From assembly GCF_013170705.1 (NCBI RefSeq), contig NZ_CP033334.1:6806351-6870350 (forward strand): 64,000 nt of DNA, given 5' to 3'. The first letter of the stretch is position 1. Every line of letters begins with the position of its first letter. Shown piece after piece: positions 44,692 to 54,311 of the stretch. The notes beneath the pieces are model-generated. The model worked only from the letters and a program-made list of their open reading frames with translations. It was not told the origin of the DNA and did no database searches. The stretch is from Mesorhizobium loti. GTDB taxonomy: Bacteria > Pseudomonadota > Alphaproteobacteria > Rhizobiales > Rhizobiaceae. The position numbers were made by a program, and so were the translations under genes.

Positions 44692-46056
44692 CTATCCAAA
44701 CCGTCTCGAAATGACCTGCTCCAAAGCCCTGATACCCTGGGCTTCGCCGCCGGCAGGACCGTGCGGGCGGTCGACGGGGTTCCAGGCGAAGATGTCGAAA
44801 TGCGCCCAGCTCGCGGTCTTCTCGACAAAGCGCTTGAGGAACAGGGCAGCGGTGATCGAGCCGGCGAACCCGTCCGTGGTGACATTGTTGATGTCGGCGA
44901 TCTTCGATGACAGTTTCGCATCGTAAGGCCGCCACAGCGGCATGCGCCACAGCGGATCCTCGACCGCGGCGGAAGCCGCCGCCAAATCCGAGGCCAGTGC
45001 CTCGTCACCGGTGTAGAAGGGCGGCAGATCGGGGCCAAGCGCGACACGGGCGGCTCCCGTCAGCGTCGCCATGTCGACCAGGAGCTGCGGTTCCTCGTCG
45101 TCGGCTAGCGCCAGCGCGTCGCCCAGCACGAGCCTCCCTTCGGCGTCCGTGTTGCCGATCTCGACAGTGATGCCCTTGCGGCTCGCCAGCACGTCGCCCG
45201 GTCGGAAAGCATTGCCTGAGATCGAATTCTCGACCGCGGGGATCAGCACCCGCAACCGCACGTTCAATCCCGCGGCCATGATCATGGACGCCAGGCCAAG
45301 CACGTTGGCAGCGCCGCCCATATCCTTCTTCATCAGCAGCATGCCCGATGACGGCTTGATGTCGAGGCCGCCAGTGTCGAAGCAGACGCCCTTGCCGACC
45401 AGCGTCACCTTCGGCGCGGCCTTCGACCCCCATGTCATGTCGATCAGGCGCGGCGCGCTGGTCGAGGCACGGCCGACGGCATGGATCATCGGGAAATTCT
45501 GGGCGAGCAGGTCGTCACCCTTGATGACGGAGACTTCGGCTTCATGAACCCCGGCCAAGGTCCGCACCGCCATCTCCAGATCGTCCGGTCCCATGTCGCT
45601 GGTCGGCGTGTTGACCAGGTCGCGTGCCAGGAACACGCCATCGGCGATGCGGCGAACACGCCCTGCATCGACGCCGGCCGGCAGATCGAAGCGCAGCGCC
45701 TTGCCTGACTTCTTGCCGTAGCGGGTAAAGACATAGCCGCCGAGCGCCAGCGCGATTGCCGCGAGTTCCGGCTCGGCCGGCGTCGCGGCGAAATGCCAGT
45801 CGCCTTCCGGCAGGTTTCTGGACAATACACCCAGTGCCAGCGCCCCCTCACCGTCTCCAATGCCGAACAAGGCCCCGGCAAGCGCGCCGTTTTGGCCGGG
45901 CACGGCCAGCGTCCTGCCTGCCTCGCCGAAAAAGCCGTTGGCCCTGGCCCAGGCGACCGTGGACGGCGCAAGGCCCGCGGTCTCCAGACCGTCCCTGGCC
46001 ACCAGGTGCACCGGCAACGCGCCGTCCAATTTCTTCTCGACGAGTTCGACAGGCAT
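44692..46056 (-). CDS. M17 leucyl aminopeptidase family protein
   Basis: A 454-residue dizinc exopeptidase that removes N-terminal residues from peptides in the cytoplasm. The C-terminal catalytic domain has VGKGVCFDTGGLDIKPSSGM (catalytic Lys and zinc Asp), KKDMGGAANV and the family signature NTDAEGRLVLGD. GGAGAAC eight bases before the ATG at 46056 supports the start; a longer frame to 46356 runs across the divergent tadD promoter. It is a shorter variant than PepA (about 500) and common in rhizobia. Confidence 0.92.
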   Translation of the reverse strand: MPVELVEKKLDGALPVHLVARDGLETAGLAPSTVAWARANGFFGEAGRTLAVPGQNGALAGALFGIGDGEGALALGVLSRNLPEGDWHFAATPAEPELAAIALALGGYVFTRYGKKSGKALRFDLPAGVDAGRVRRIADGVFLARDLVNTPTSDMGPDDLEMAVRTLAGVHEAEVSVIKGDDLLAQNFPMIHAVGRASTSAPRLIDMTWGSKAAPKVTLVGKGVCFDTGGLDIKPSSGMLLMKKDMGGAANVLGLASMIMAAGLNVRLRVLIPAVENSISGNAFRPGDVLASRKGITVEIGNTDAEGRLVLGDALALADDEEPQLLVDMATLTGAARVALGPDLPPFYTGDEALASDLAAASAAVEDPLWRMPLWRPYDAKLSSKIADINNVTTDGFAGSITAALFLKRFVEKTASWAHFDIFAWNPVDRPHGPAGGEAQGIRALEQVISRRFG

Positions 46057-46097
46057 TCGATGTTCTCCATGCCGAACCCAAATCGAGTCGGCGTTTC

Positions 46098-46112
46098 TTA
46101 ACTCTCCGTTAG
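46098..46112. promoter_or_regulatory. CtrA-like site upstream of tadD
   Basis: TTAACTCTCCGTTAG fits TTAA-N7-TTAA with one mismatch. It lies 74 bases before tadD, with a GAGTC (GANTC) site at 46085-46089. The very similar TTAACTCCATGCTAA lies before the pilin gene, supporting common control of the tad locus. Confidence 0.45.
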
Positions 46113-46185
46113 GGTTAACAGAATATTTCTCCGGGAGGGAAGATGGCCACGCAATGGCCGCGCATGAATGGAGGCTTGGGTAGCG

Positions 46186-47007
46186 ATGCCGACCGACCGC
46201 ACAGTGAATGCCAGGGGAAAACGGCTCGTCACCACGGCCCTCATGCTGGCGCTCGCGGCGGGCGTCGCCGGCTGCGGAACCGACAAGCTCACCACCGGCT
46301 CGATCGGCCGCACCGGCGGCAAACCGCTGGAGACCATGTCGGCCGGAGAACTGCACAATGCCACGGCCGCCCTTGGCCAGTCCTACGCCAGGAACCCCAA
46401 CGACAAGCGAATCGCGACCAATTTCGCGGCCGCGTTGCAGATGGATGGCGATGCCGACCAGTCGCTCGCCGTGATGCGCAAGCTGGCGATCGCTTACCCC
46501 AAGGACCGCGACGTGCTCGCCGCCTATGGCAAGGCGCTGGCCGCCAACGGCCAGTTCGAGGCAGCGCTCGACGCCGTGCGTCGCGCGCAGACGCCGGAAT
46601 ACCCTGACTGGAAGCTGGTCTCGGCGGAGGCAGCCATCCTTGACCAGCTCGGCCAGAAGGACGACGCGCGCCAGCTTTACCGCAAGGCCCTCGAACTCAA
46701 GCCGAACGAGCCCTCGGTTCTCTCCAATCTCGGCATGTCCTATGTGCTGGGAGGGGATCTGCGCACCGCCGAGACCTATATGCGCTCGGCCGCCCAGCAG
46801 CCCGGGGCCGACAGCCGTGTGCGCCAGAACCTGGCGTTGGTCGTCGGTCTGCAGGGCCGTTTCGACGAAGCCGAGAAAATCGCCTCGCAGGAGCTATCGC
46901 CCGAACAGGCACAGGCCAATGTCGCCTATCTCAGGCAGATGCTGGCCCAGCAGAATGCCTGGACCCAGCTCAAGGACCAGGACAAGGCGAAACCGGCAAC
47001 CAACTGA
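46186..47007 (+). CDS. tadD: Tad pilus assembly lipoprotein TadD (TPR)
   Basis: A 273-residue outer-membrane-associated pilotin-like protein needed for Flp pilus assembly. A lipoprotein signal ends in LAAGVAGC (lipobox Cys about residue 30). TPR repeats fill the remainder (for example AVMRKLAIAYPKDRDVLAAYGKAL and DARQLYRKALELKPNEPSVLSNLG). GGAGG about ten bases upstream supports the start at 46186. It reads toward the tadC end of the main tad cluster and stops before a shared palindromic terminator. Confidence 0.9.
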   Translation: MPTDRTVNARGKRLVTTALMLALAAGVAGCGTDKLTTGSIGRTGGKPLETMSAGELHNATAALGQSYARNPNDKRIATNFAAALQMDGDADQSLAVMRKLAIAYPKDRDVLAAYGKALAANGQFEAALDAVRRAQTPEYPDWKLVSAEAAILDQLGQKDDARQLYRKALELKPNEPSVLSNLGMSYVLGGDLRTAETYMRSAAQQPGADSRVRQNLALVVGLQGRFDEAEKIASQELSPEQAQANVAYLRQMLAQQNAWTQLKDQDKAKPATN

Positions 47008-47032
47008 CAACGATTTCGCCGACAGACGTTGA

Positions 47033-47058
47033 AAGCCGCGCTGCATGCAGCGCGGCTT
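47033..47058. terminator. Palindromic terminator between convergent tadD and tadC
   Basis: A fully symmetric 26-base sequence with arms AAGCCGCGCTG and CAGCGCGGCTT (centre CATG). On the plus strand it continues TTGTCTTT, suiting termination of tadD. On the minus strand the T-rich tail is weaker, but it still lies 31 bases after the tadC stop. Confidence 0.8.
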
Positions 47059-47088
47059 TTGTCTTTGGGCGAGAACCTGCCGCGATTT

Positions 47089-48114
47089 TTACTGGCTGGT
47101 CGACGCCGGCGCCCCGGAATGATCGCCAAAGATGCCGCGCTGGCTGACCTGGATACCGGCGGGTCCCAGGATGATGGCGAAGAGCACCGGCAGGAAGAAC
47201 AAGATCATCGGCACGGTGAGTTTGGGCGGCAAGGCGGCGGCCTTCTTCTCGGCGGCGTTCATACGCATGTCGCGGCTTTCGGCGGCAAGCACGCGCAACG
47301 CGTGCGCCACGGGCGTGCCGTAGCGTTCGGCCTGGACGAGCGCCTGCGACACCGATTTGACCGATTCCAGGCCGGTACGGCTGGCAAGATTCTCATAGGC
47401 CTGCTTGCGTTCCTGCAGATAGGAAAGCTCGGCGTTGGTGAGGATGAATTCTTCCGCCAGAGCCACCGACTGGGCGCCGATCTCGTCGGCAACCTTGCGC
47501 AGCGCGGCTTCCACCGACATGCCCGACTCCACGCAGATCAGCATCAGGTCGAGCGCATCAGGCCACGCCATCTGGATCGACTGCTTGCGCTTGGTGGCGC
47601 GGTTGTTGACATAAACAACCGGTGCGTAGAAGCCGCCATAGGCTACGAGGACGCAGACGAACAGCCGCACGACCAGTGGTTTGTCCGGCAAGCCTCCAAG
47701 CACGAATATGTAGACCAGGGCCAGCGCGAAGCCGACAAAGGGCAGCACGAGACGGAAGAAGAGGAATCGCGTCAGCGGGTTCTGCCCGCGAAAGCCGGCG
47801 ACCTTGAGTTTCTGCAAGGTGTTCTCGTCGGCAAGCGCGCGCCGCAGGTCTAGCCGGTCGACAATGTTGCGCATGCCGATCGACTGTTGTTCGCGCAGGC
47901 CCTTGCGGCGGCGATCGGCCTCGGTGGCAAGCCGCGCGCGCTGCTTGGCGCGAAGCTCATCGCGCTCGAGCGCGACCGTTTTCATGCGCGCCTTGAGCTG
48001 GTTGCCGCCAAGCGCCGGCAGCAGCGTAAAGACGGTCGCGAACACGGCGATGGCGACCAGCACCGCGATCAGAAACGCCGGATCCGTCAGTGACTTGATG
48101 ACTTGTTCACTCAT
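47089..48114 (-). CDS. tadC: Tad pilus inner-membrane platform protein TadC
   Basis: A 341-residue GspF-domain protein. There is an N-terminal membrane helix, a basic cytoplasmic segment, two central helices (about 115-160), then the T2SSF domain with the motif WPDALDLMLICVESGMSVEAAL near 184-205 and a C-terminal helix (LTVPMILFFLPVLFAIIL). It forms the inner-membrane platform with TadB, on which the CpaF ATPase acts. It is the last gene of the leftward cpa/tad cluster, nine bases after tadB. Confidence 0.93.
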   Translation of the reverse strand: MSEQVIKSLTDPAFLIAVLVAIAVFATVFTLLPALGGNQLKARMKTVALERDELRAKQRARLATEADRRRKGLREQQSIGMRNIVDRLDLRRALADENTLQKLKVAGFRGQNPLTRFLFFRLVLPFVGFALALVYIFVLGGLPDKPLVVRLFVCVLVAYGGFYAPVVYVNNRATKRKQSIQMAWPDALDLMLICVESGMSVEAALRKVADEIGAQSVALAEEFILTNAELSYLQERKQAYENLASRTGLESVKSVSQALVQAERYGTPVAHALRVLAAESRDMRMNAAEKKAAALPPKLTVPMILFFLPVLFAIILGPAGIQVSQRGIFGDHSGAPASTSQ

Positions 48115-48123
48115 GCCGCGGCC

Positions 48124-49137
48124 CTAGACATCAAAGTTCATCATCTTGCGCATCACGAAGATGCCAATCGACATCCAGACGGCGGAAACGCCGAGGATCA
48201 GATTGCCAACACTGGTGTTGAAGAGCGGCATCAGGTAGAGCGGGCTCGAAAGGTAGACCAGGAAGGCGACGATGAAAGGCAGCGCGCCGATGATGGCGGC
48301 CGACGCCTTCGCCTCCATGGACAGCGCCTGGACCTTGGCCTTCATCTTCTTGCGGTCACGAAGGACGCGAGAGAGGTTGCCCAGCGCCTCGGACAGGTTG
48401 CCGCCGGCCTGCGACTGGATCTGGATGACGATGCCGAAGAAACTCGCCTCGGTGCATGGCATGGTTTCGGGCATCCTCAAGGTCGCGTCGGGGATCGACA
48501 GGCCCATCTGCTGCGAATCGACGATGCGGCGAAACTCGGTCTTCACCGGCTCGGGGGATTCGTTGGCGATCAGGCGCACGGCATCGTTCAGCGGCAGGCC
48601 GGACTTGACCGCGCGCACGATGATGTCGAGGGCGTTTGGAAATTCGTTGAGGAATGCCTTGACGCGCCGGGCGCGGCGAAACGAAACGAACCAGCGCGGC
48701 AGGCCAAGCGCGCCTGCCAGCAGCACGCCCGGCAGGACGAGCGTCGGCGCCCCGGCCATGAATGCGACCATGGTCAGCGCGAGGCCGCATATGGCGGAAT
48801 AGATGTAAAAGCGCTCGATCGAAACCTTCATCCCGGCCTGCCGGATTTGCGCCTTCAGCGGCGGCTTCTTGACGGCGGTGTCCTTGGCTTTCTGCTTCTC
48901 GTCGAGCTCCTTCAGCGAATCCTGCACAGATTTACGGCGCTTGGCCGCGTCCGCGGCGCGGTCGCGGGTGGCCTTGACGATGGAGCGGTCCGTTTCCGCC
49001 GCCTTGATCGTTTCAAGCCGCTTGCCGGCCTGTTTCTCATTGCTGATCTGGTTGAACAGGAATGCATAGGCGACCGCGCCGGCGCTGAAGCCGGCGAGCA
49101 CGACAAACGCCAATACGGTGCCGTCAATTCCAAACAT
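48124..49137 (-). CDS. tadB: Tad pilus inner-membrane platform protein TadB
   Basis: A 337-residue GspF-domain partner of TadC. An N-terminal helix, a charged coiled-coil-like region (about 33-95), two helices, the T2SSF motif FPNALDIIVRAVKSGLPLNDAV near 165-186 and C-terminal helices. It lies 23 bases after cpaF and 9 bases before tadC on the same strand, in the standard tad gene order. Confidence 0.93.
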   Translation of the reverse strand: MFGIDGTVLAFVVLAGFSAGAVAYAFLFNQISNEKQAGKRLETIKAAETDRSIVKATRDRAADAAKRRKSVQDSLKELDEKQKAKDTAVKKPPLKAQIRQAGMKVSIERFYIYSAICGLALTMVAFMAGAPTLVLPGVLLAGALGLPRWFVSFRRARRVKAFLNEFPNALDIIVRAVKSGLPLNDAVRLIANESPEPVKTEFRRIVDSQQMGLSIPDATLRMPETMPCTEASFFGIVIQIQSQAGGNLSEALGNLSRVLRDRKKMKAKVQALSMEAKASAAIIGALPFIVAFLVYLSSPLYLMPLFNTSVGNLILGVSAVWMSIGIFVMRKMMNFDV

Positions 49138-49160
49138 CGAGCAGAGCCCTCAACGCCACG

Positions 49161-50663
49161 TCAGTCAGCGCGTTTCTCCATGGCCTCGAGCGCAACGGCG
49201 AGGCGCTGCTCCTCGCCGTAGTAACGGGCACGGTCCCAGAAATGCGGGCGGCCGATGCCGGTCGAGACGTGCTCGCCCAGAAGCTTGCCGTTGGCGTCCT
49301 CGCCCTTGATGTTGTAGAGGACGATATCCTGCGTGATGATGACGTCGCCCTCCATCCCGATGACCTCGGTGATGTGGGTGATGCGACGCGATCCATCGCG
49401 CAGACGCGCCGCCTGGATGATCACATCGATGGAGCCGACGACGATTTCGCGCACGGTTTTCTGCGGCAGCGAGTAACCGCCCATGGCGATCATGGATTCG
49501 ATACGGTTAAGGCATTCGCGCGGACTGTTCGAGTGGATCGTTCCCATCGAGCCGTCATGGCCGGTGTTCATCGCCTGTAGAAGATCGAACACTTCGGGTC
49601 CGCGCACCTCGCCGACGATGATGCGTTCGGGCCGCATGCGCAGGCAGTTCTTGACCAGGTCGCGCATCGTCACTTCGCCTTCGCCTTCGAGGTTGGGCGG
49701 TCGGGTCTCCAGGCGAACGACATGCGGCTGCTGCAGCTGCAGTTCGGCCGAATCCTCGCAGGTGATGACGCGCTCCTCGCGGTCGATATAGTTGGTCAGG
49801 CAGTTGAGCAGTGTCGTCTTGCCCGAGCCGGTGCCGCCGGAGATGACGATGTTGCAGCGAACGCGGCTGATGATCTTGAGAACCTCGGCTCCCTGCGGAG
49901 AAATGGCGCCAAACTTGACCAGCTGATCGAGCGTCAGCTTGTCCTTCTTGAACTTTCGGATGGTAAGTGCGGCTCCATCGATGGAGAGCGGAGGCGCGAT
50001 GACGTTGACGCGGGAGCCGTCGGGAAGGCGTGCGTCGCAGATCGGGCTGGATTCATCAACGCGGCGGCCGACCTGGCTGACGATGCGCTGGCAGATGTTG
50101 AGAAGCTGCTGATTGTCACGAAAGCGGATGGTGGTCTGCTCGACCTTGCCATTGACTTCGATGTAGACGTTCTTGGACCCGTTGACCATGATATCGGCGA
50201 TGTCGTCGCGGGCGAGCAATGGCTCAAGCGGCCCATAGCCAAGCACATCGTTGCAGATGTCTTCGAGCAATTCTTCCTGCTCGGCGATCGACATCGCGAA
50301 GTTCTTGATCGCGATGATGTCGTTGACGATGTCGCGGATTTCCTCGCGCGCGCTTTCGGGTTCGAGCTTGGCAAGTTGCGACAGGTCGATCGTGTCGATG
50401 AGCGCCGAGAAAACCTGGCTCTTGGTGTCGTAGTAGGTCTCGCTCTTTTCGCGGCCCCGCCTCGCCTCCGGCGCGATGGGTGGCGCCTCTACCGCACGCC
50501 GGGCTGGTGGAGCGACCGTTGCGCTTGGCGGCGGTGCCGCGGCCCGGCCAAGAACCGCCGTATCCGTCGAACCCGCGACCGGCGGCGCGGCCGGCGCCGG
50601 TGCTGGTTGGCGGAATTCCGGTGTGAACCGGTTGCCGTCGTCGTTGCCTCTTTTACCGAACAT
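49161..50663 (-). CDS. cpaF: Tad pilus secretion ATPase CpaF/TadA
   Basis: A 500-residue hexameric ATPase powering Flp pilus assembly. It has a Pro/Ala-rich N-terminal extension (about 1-70), the N-domain, and the catalytic core with Walker [16 protein letters not shown] near 273, the Asp box [13 protein letters not shown], Walker [17 protein letters not shown] and the His box region [15 protein letters not shown]. Typical for the cytoplasmic CpaF type. It is 23 bases after cpaE. Confidence 0.96.
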   Translation of the reverse strand: MFGKRGNDDGNRFTPEFRQPAPAPAAPPVAGSTDTAVLGRAAAPPPSATVAPPARRAVEAPPIAPEARRGREKSETYYDTKSQVFSALIDTIDLSQLAKLEPESAREEIRDIVNDIIAIKNFAMSIAEQEELLEDICNDVLGYGPLEPLLARDDIADIMVNGSKNVYIEVNGKVEQTTIRFRDNQQLLNICQRIVSQVGRRVDESSPICDARLPDGSRVNVIAPPLSIDGAALTIRKFKKDKLTLDQLVKFGAISPQGAEVLKIISRVRCNIVISGGTGSGKTTLLNCLTNYIDREERVITCEDSAELQLQQPHVVRLETRPPNLEGEGEVTMRDLVKNCLRMRPERIIVGEVRGPEVFDLLQAMNTGHDGSMGTIHSNSPRECLNRIESMIAMGGYSLPQKTVREIVVGSIDVIIQAARLRDGSRRITHITEVIGMEGDVIITQDIVLYNIKGEDANGKLLGEHVSTGIGRPHFWDRARYYGEEQRLAVALEAMEKRAD

Positions 50664-50686
50664 GATCGACTACCGGTTCCAAAGCA

Positions 50687-51976
50687 TCATTTCTTGTTGC
50701 GCGAGAGCTTGCCGAGCAGGCTGCCCAAGCCGGCCTTCTTTTTCGTCCGGATTTCGCTTCGCCCGGTGAGCACATGGGCAATCTCATTGATGGTCGCGAC
50801 AATCTGGTTCTTGGCATCCATTTCGCCGAGCATACGCCCGTTGTTGGCGGCATTGCCGAACAGCAACGGATCGAAGCCGATGACCGCCATCGGCGTCAGG
50901 CCGAGCGGCTCGGCGAAATCGGACGGCGAAATTTCCGGCCGCTTGGGGACGCCGGCCTGGTTGATGATGAGCTTCGGCGGCGGGTCGTTGGGGCGAAGCC
51001 GCTTGAGCATGTCGATCAGGTTCTTGGTGTTGCGCAGATTGGCCAGTTCCGGCGTCGCCGTGATGACGATCTCGTCGGCCTTGACCAGCGTGTTCTTGGC
51101 CCATCCCGTCCAGACATGGGGAACGTCCAGTACCAGAAGGGGTACGCTGCGCTGCGCGGTATCGACAAGCTGCGCGAAGGCATCGGGATCGAAGTCGTAG
51201 ACACGTTCCAGCGTCGAGGGCGCCGCGAGCAGCGACAGGTGCTCCGCGCACTGGGTCAGCAGCCGGTCGAGATAGACTTCGTCGATGCGTTCGGGCGAAA
51301 ACACCGCTTCGGCGATGCCCTGTGCCGGGTCCTGGTCGAAATTGATGTTGGCCGTGCCGAAGGCGAGGTCGAGGTCGGCAACGACGACCTCGGACTTGAA
51401 CAGGGAGGACATTGCCCAGGCTACATTGTGGGAGATGGTGGAGGAGCCGACGCCGCCCTTGGCACCGACAAAGGCCACCGAACGGCCGAGCGGTTCGGCC
51501 TCAGGGTCGACGAAAATCGACGACACGACGCTGACGATGTCGGCCATCGACACCGGCGCGATGACATATTCGGAGATGCCGGAGCGAATCAGCTCGCGAT
51601 AGAGACCGACGTCGTTGTAATGGCCGATAACCACCACTTTCGAGGATGGATCGCAGTGTTCGGAGAGCTGGGCGAGCTGCTCCAGCAATTGCTTGGGTTC
51701 ACTGCGTGATTCCAGCAGGATCAGGTTCGGCGTCGGTGCCGACTGATAGAACTCGATGGCCGTGGGAACGCCGCCCATATGGACCTTGAGATGCGCCTTG
51801 GTCATGCGGCGGTCCTCGCCGGCGCGCTCGACCGGATTGGCAACGCCCTCGGTCTCGCAGAATGCCTGGATCGAGATGCGCGGGACCGGCCGCAACGCCT
51901 GCATCGCGGCGATGTCCTGCGGTGAGGTGTCACCGCCGTCCACGGTGGCGTCATAGGCAAGGTTGCTCATGGTCAT
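50687..51976 (-). CDS. cpaE: Tad pilus localization ATPase CpaE/TadZ
   Basis: A 429-residue MinD/ParA-like protein that places the pilus machinery at the pole. An N-terminal receiver-like domain (about 45-155) precedes the deviant Walker A motif FVGAKGGVGSSTISHNVAW near 168-186, with later nucleotide-fold motifs (VVADLDLAFGTANINFDQDP; LLVLDVPHVW). A GGAAAG upstream supports the start. Polar targeting fits the podJ gene in the same region. Lies in order cpaD-cpaE-cpaF. Confidence 0.94.
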   Translation of the reverse strand: MTMSNLAYDATVDGGDTSPQDIAAMQALRPVPRISIQAFCETEGVANPVERAGEDRRMTKAHLKVHMGGVPTAIEFYQSAPTPNLILLESRSEPKQLLEQLAQLSEHCDPSSKVVVIGHYNDVGLYRELIRSGISEYVIAPVSMADIVSVVSSIFVDPEAEPLGRSVAFVGAKGGVGSSTISHNVAWAMSSLFKSEVVVADLDLAFGTANINFDQDPAQGIAEAVFSPERIDEVYLDRLLTQCAEHLSLLAAPSTLERVYDFDPDAFAQLVDTAQRSVPLLVLDVPHVWTGWAKNTLVKADEIVITATPELANLRNTKNLIDMLKRLRPNDPPPKLIINQAGVPKRPEISPSDFAEPLGLTPMAVIGFDPLLFGNAANNGRMLGEMDAKNQIVATINEIAHVLTGRSEIRTKKKAGLGSLLGKLSRNKK

Positions 51977-52026
51977 GCTCTTTCCGTGGCCTGTTCTTTC
52001 CGTGTCTTCTCTTTCCCAAGGGCGGC

Positions 52027-52764
52027 TTAGTAGGTCACTTCCGAATTGCCGAGGAATTCATCCGAAATGCCCCTGTTGCGATAGACATCGATCACCGCGC
52101 CGCGGTTTTCCGCGTCGATGGTGGTCTGCTTGCGCGGCCCGAGCAGATCGGCCGGGTTGGCCATCTGGGCGGCGAGATTGTTCTGATAGGAACAGCCGAA
52201 GTCGGCATAGTGCTTGTTCTCCGACGTCTCCGTCAGATCGTCGGGCCAGCGTCCGCATTTGTCGGTCTGGGCCCTCACCGCGATATAGGAGACGCGAACC
52301 GGGGCCGATACCTCGCTCGATCCGGCCTGATAGGAAACCACGATGATCCGGTTGCGCTTGACGCCGCTGGCGACCGCCAGCCGGGCGAAATCGCGGCCGG
52401 CCGCCGAGGCGGCAACCTGATTGGCCGATCCGCTGGGAACCTGGATCGTCAATGTCGGAGCGGCACTCTTGTCATAGCCGTCGAGGAAACCGAGCAGCGT
52501 GTCGCGCTGCGAACCGGTCATGCCACGGTCACCGGCGCCGACGGGAAGGTCGATCTTCTGGTTCTTCTCCGCGATCACGATCGGATGGTTGGTGCGATAG
52601 TCGTCCGGAATGGCGCCCACGGTGATGCTGTCGCGCTGGGCGCAGCCGGCCAGCAAAGCCGTTGCCGCCACCGCCAGGATCGAGAGCGCCCGCAGGCTGG
52701 TCCGCGAACGGCCGGTGCGCATCGTCGTGACGATGCCCCTTGTGTTCAACGCTGACTGAGACAT
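52027..52764 (-). CDS. cpaD: Tad pilus assembly lipoprotein CpaD
   Basis: A 245-residue outer-membrane lipoprotein of the secretin complex. A signal peptide ends at the lipobox LLAGC (residue about 41), followed by the CpaD domain (IPDDYRTNHPIVIAEK, DFARLAVASGVKRNRIIV, GCSYQNNLAAQMANPADLLGPR). The ATG at 52764 has GGGAAG six bases upstream; a GTG overlapping the cpaC stop (GTGA at 52779-52782) is another option. It follows cpaC directly. Confidence 0.92.
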   Translation of the reverse strand: MSQSALNTRGIVTTMRTGRSRTSLRALSILAVAATALLAGCAQRDSITVGAIPDDYRTNHPIVIAEKNQKIDLPVGAGDRGMTGSQRDTLLGFLDGYDKSAAPTLTIQVPSGSANQVAASAAGRDFARLAVASGVKRNRIIVVSYQAGSSEVSAPVRVSYIAVRAQTDKCGRWPDDLTETSENKHYADFGCSYQNNLAAQMANPADLLGPRKQTTIDAENRGAVIDVYRNRGISDEFLGNSEVTY

Positions 52765-52778
52765 GTCCGCTTCCCCAT

Positions 52779-54311
52779 TCACTTGTAGATAAAGCCGACA
52801 ACGCCGTGATACCGGCCGTTGGGCTTGTCGGTCTGCATGGTGCCGTAGACGCGATTGACCTTGCCAAGGAACATGCCGGCGCCGTCGCTTGGAGGATTGA
52901 AATTGTCGTCCGGCTTGGCGAGATCGTTGCGTGCCACCGGCTTCGCCAGATAGGGCGTGATGATGATGACGAGTTCGCTTTCGTTGCGCACGAAGTCCCT
53001 GCTGCGGAAGAGCGCACCGAGCACCGGTATCTTGGTGAGGCCGGGCAGTCCCGCAACGGCTTGACGGACGTCATCGCGCACCAGGCCGGCAATCATCATC
53101 GAACCACCCGACGGCAATTCGACGGTCGTGTCGGCAAGCCGCTTGCGGATCGACAAAACCGCCATTCCCTGCAAGTCCAGTTGCTTCAAGCCTCCCGCTT
53201 CCAAGGAGCCGGCACCTTCCGTCGTCGGCTCCGATACGGAAGTCCTGACCTTGAGACTGATCCGGCCCGCCGAGAGCACCACGGGCTGGAACTCAAGGCC
53301 GATGCCGTATTCGACTTTGTCGAAAGTATATGTCGTCTGGCCGGTCTGGTTGTCGGACGATACGTTGCTCGTACGCCCCGAGACCACATTGTACTCGCCA
53401 CCAACCTTGAACGTAGCCTTCTCGCCCGAAACAGCGGTCAGGGTCGGTTCGGCAAGCGTCTTCATGACGCCGCTTTGTTCCATGGCATTGATGTAGGACT
53501 GCAGACCCGAAGTAGCGAACCCAAGGCCCGAAGTCGACGAAAGCGGCTTGCCCAACCCGTAGTTGGGCGAACTAAGTGCGGCCCAGCTAATGCCGTTGCT
53601 GCCGCCACTGCCGACCATGTTGACGCCGAGCTGTTTCATCACGGACCGGCTTACTTCCGCGACGGTCACTTTCAGCGTGACCTGGTCGTCACCGATGATC
53701 TGCAGGAGATTGACGATCTTCGAGACGCGTCGTTCCTGGTCGGGGTTGTTGATGTCGACACCGCTCTGGGCCGAGCCGCCGGCCGCGGTCTGCGAATACT
53801 GACCCGTCGTCGCTTCACCGCCCGAGACGAAGATCGTCGCCAGGTCGACCGCCCGCTTCGCATCCAGCGGCGTATCGACGGTTCCGGTCAGGACGACGTT
53901 GTCGTTCAGCAGTTCCACCTTGACGGCCGAGGTCGGAAGGAAGCGCTTGATGTAGCCTTCCAGACCGGCAACGTCGCGTTCGACGGCCAGATCCAGACTG
54001 GCGATCTGTTCGCCGTTCGGACCGAAGACGAAGATATTGGTCTCGCCGACCGACTTGCCGAACAGGTAGATACGCCTTGCGGTGCGGGTCACCGCATCGG
54101 CAACGCTCGGGTTGGCGACAAGAATGTCGTAGGCATCGCTCGGCAGATCTATGACCACCGATTTGTTGAGGCCCAGCTTGACGCGCTGCGTGGCTGTCGT
54201 AGCCGTCACCTGCGTACTCTTGGCCTCGACGACGCCCTGCACATTCGTTCCGACGAGCAGCAGGCCGAATGCCGCGGCTGCGATTGCCGGCAGTTTACCG
54301 CTTAGCCTCAT
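52779..54311 (-). CDS. cpaC: Tad pilus secretin CpaC/RcpA
   Basis: A 510-residue outer-membrane secretin. It has a signal peptide, an N-terminal pilus-assembly domain (VVIDLPSDAYDILVANPSVAD), a BON-like segment (LDAKRAVDLATIFVSG) and the secretin core with VTLKVTVAEVSR, LAEPTLTAVSGEKATF and GGSMMIAGLV, ending LVIIITPYLAKPV. Its ATG overlaps the cpaB stop (ATGA at 54308-54311), so translation is coupled. Confidence 0.95.
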   Translation of the reverse strand: MRLSGKLPAIAAAAFGLLLVGTNVQGVVEAKSTQVTATTATQRVKLGLNKSVVIDLPSDAYDILVANPSVADAVTRTARRIYLFGKSVGETNIFVFGPNGEQIASLDLAVERDVAGLEGYIKRFLPTSAVKVELLNDNVVLTGTVDTPLDAKRAVDLATIFVSGGEATTGQYSQTAAGGSAQSGVDINNPDQERRVSKIVNLLQIIGDDQVTLKVTVAEVSRSVMKQLGVNMVGSGGSNGISWAALSSPNYGLGKPLSSTSGLGFATSGLQSYINAMEQSGVMKTLAEPTLTAVSGEKATFKVGGEYNVVSGRTSNVSSDNQTGQTTYTFDKVEYGIGLEFQPVVLSAGRISLKVRTSVSEPTTEGAGSLEAGGLKQLDLQGMAVLSIRKRLADTTVELPSGGSMMIAGLVRDDVRQAVAGLPGLTKIPVLGALFRSRDFVRNESELVIIITPYLAKPVARNDLAKPDDNFNPPSDGAGMFLGKVNRVYGTMQTDKPNGRYHGVVGFIYK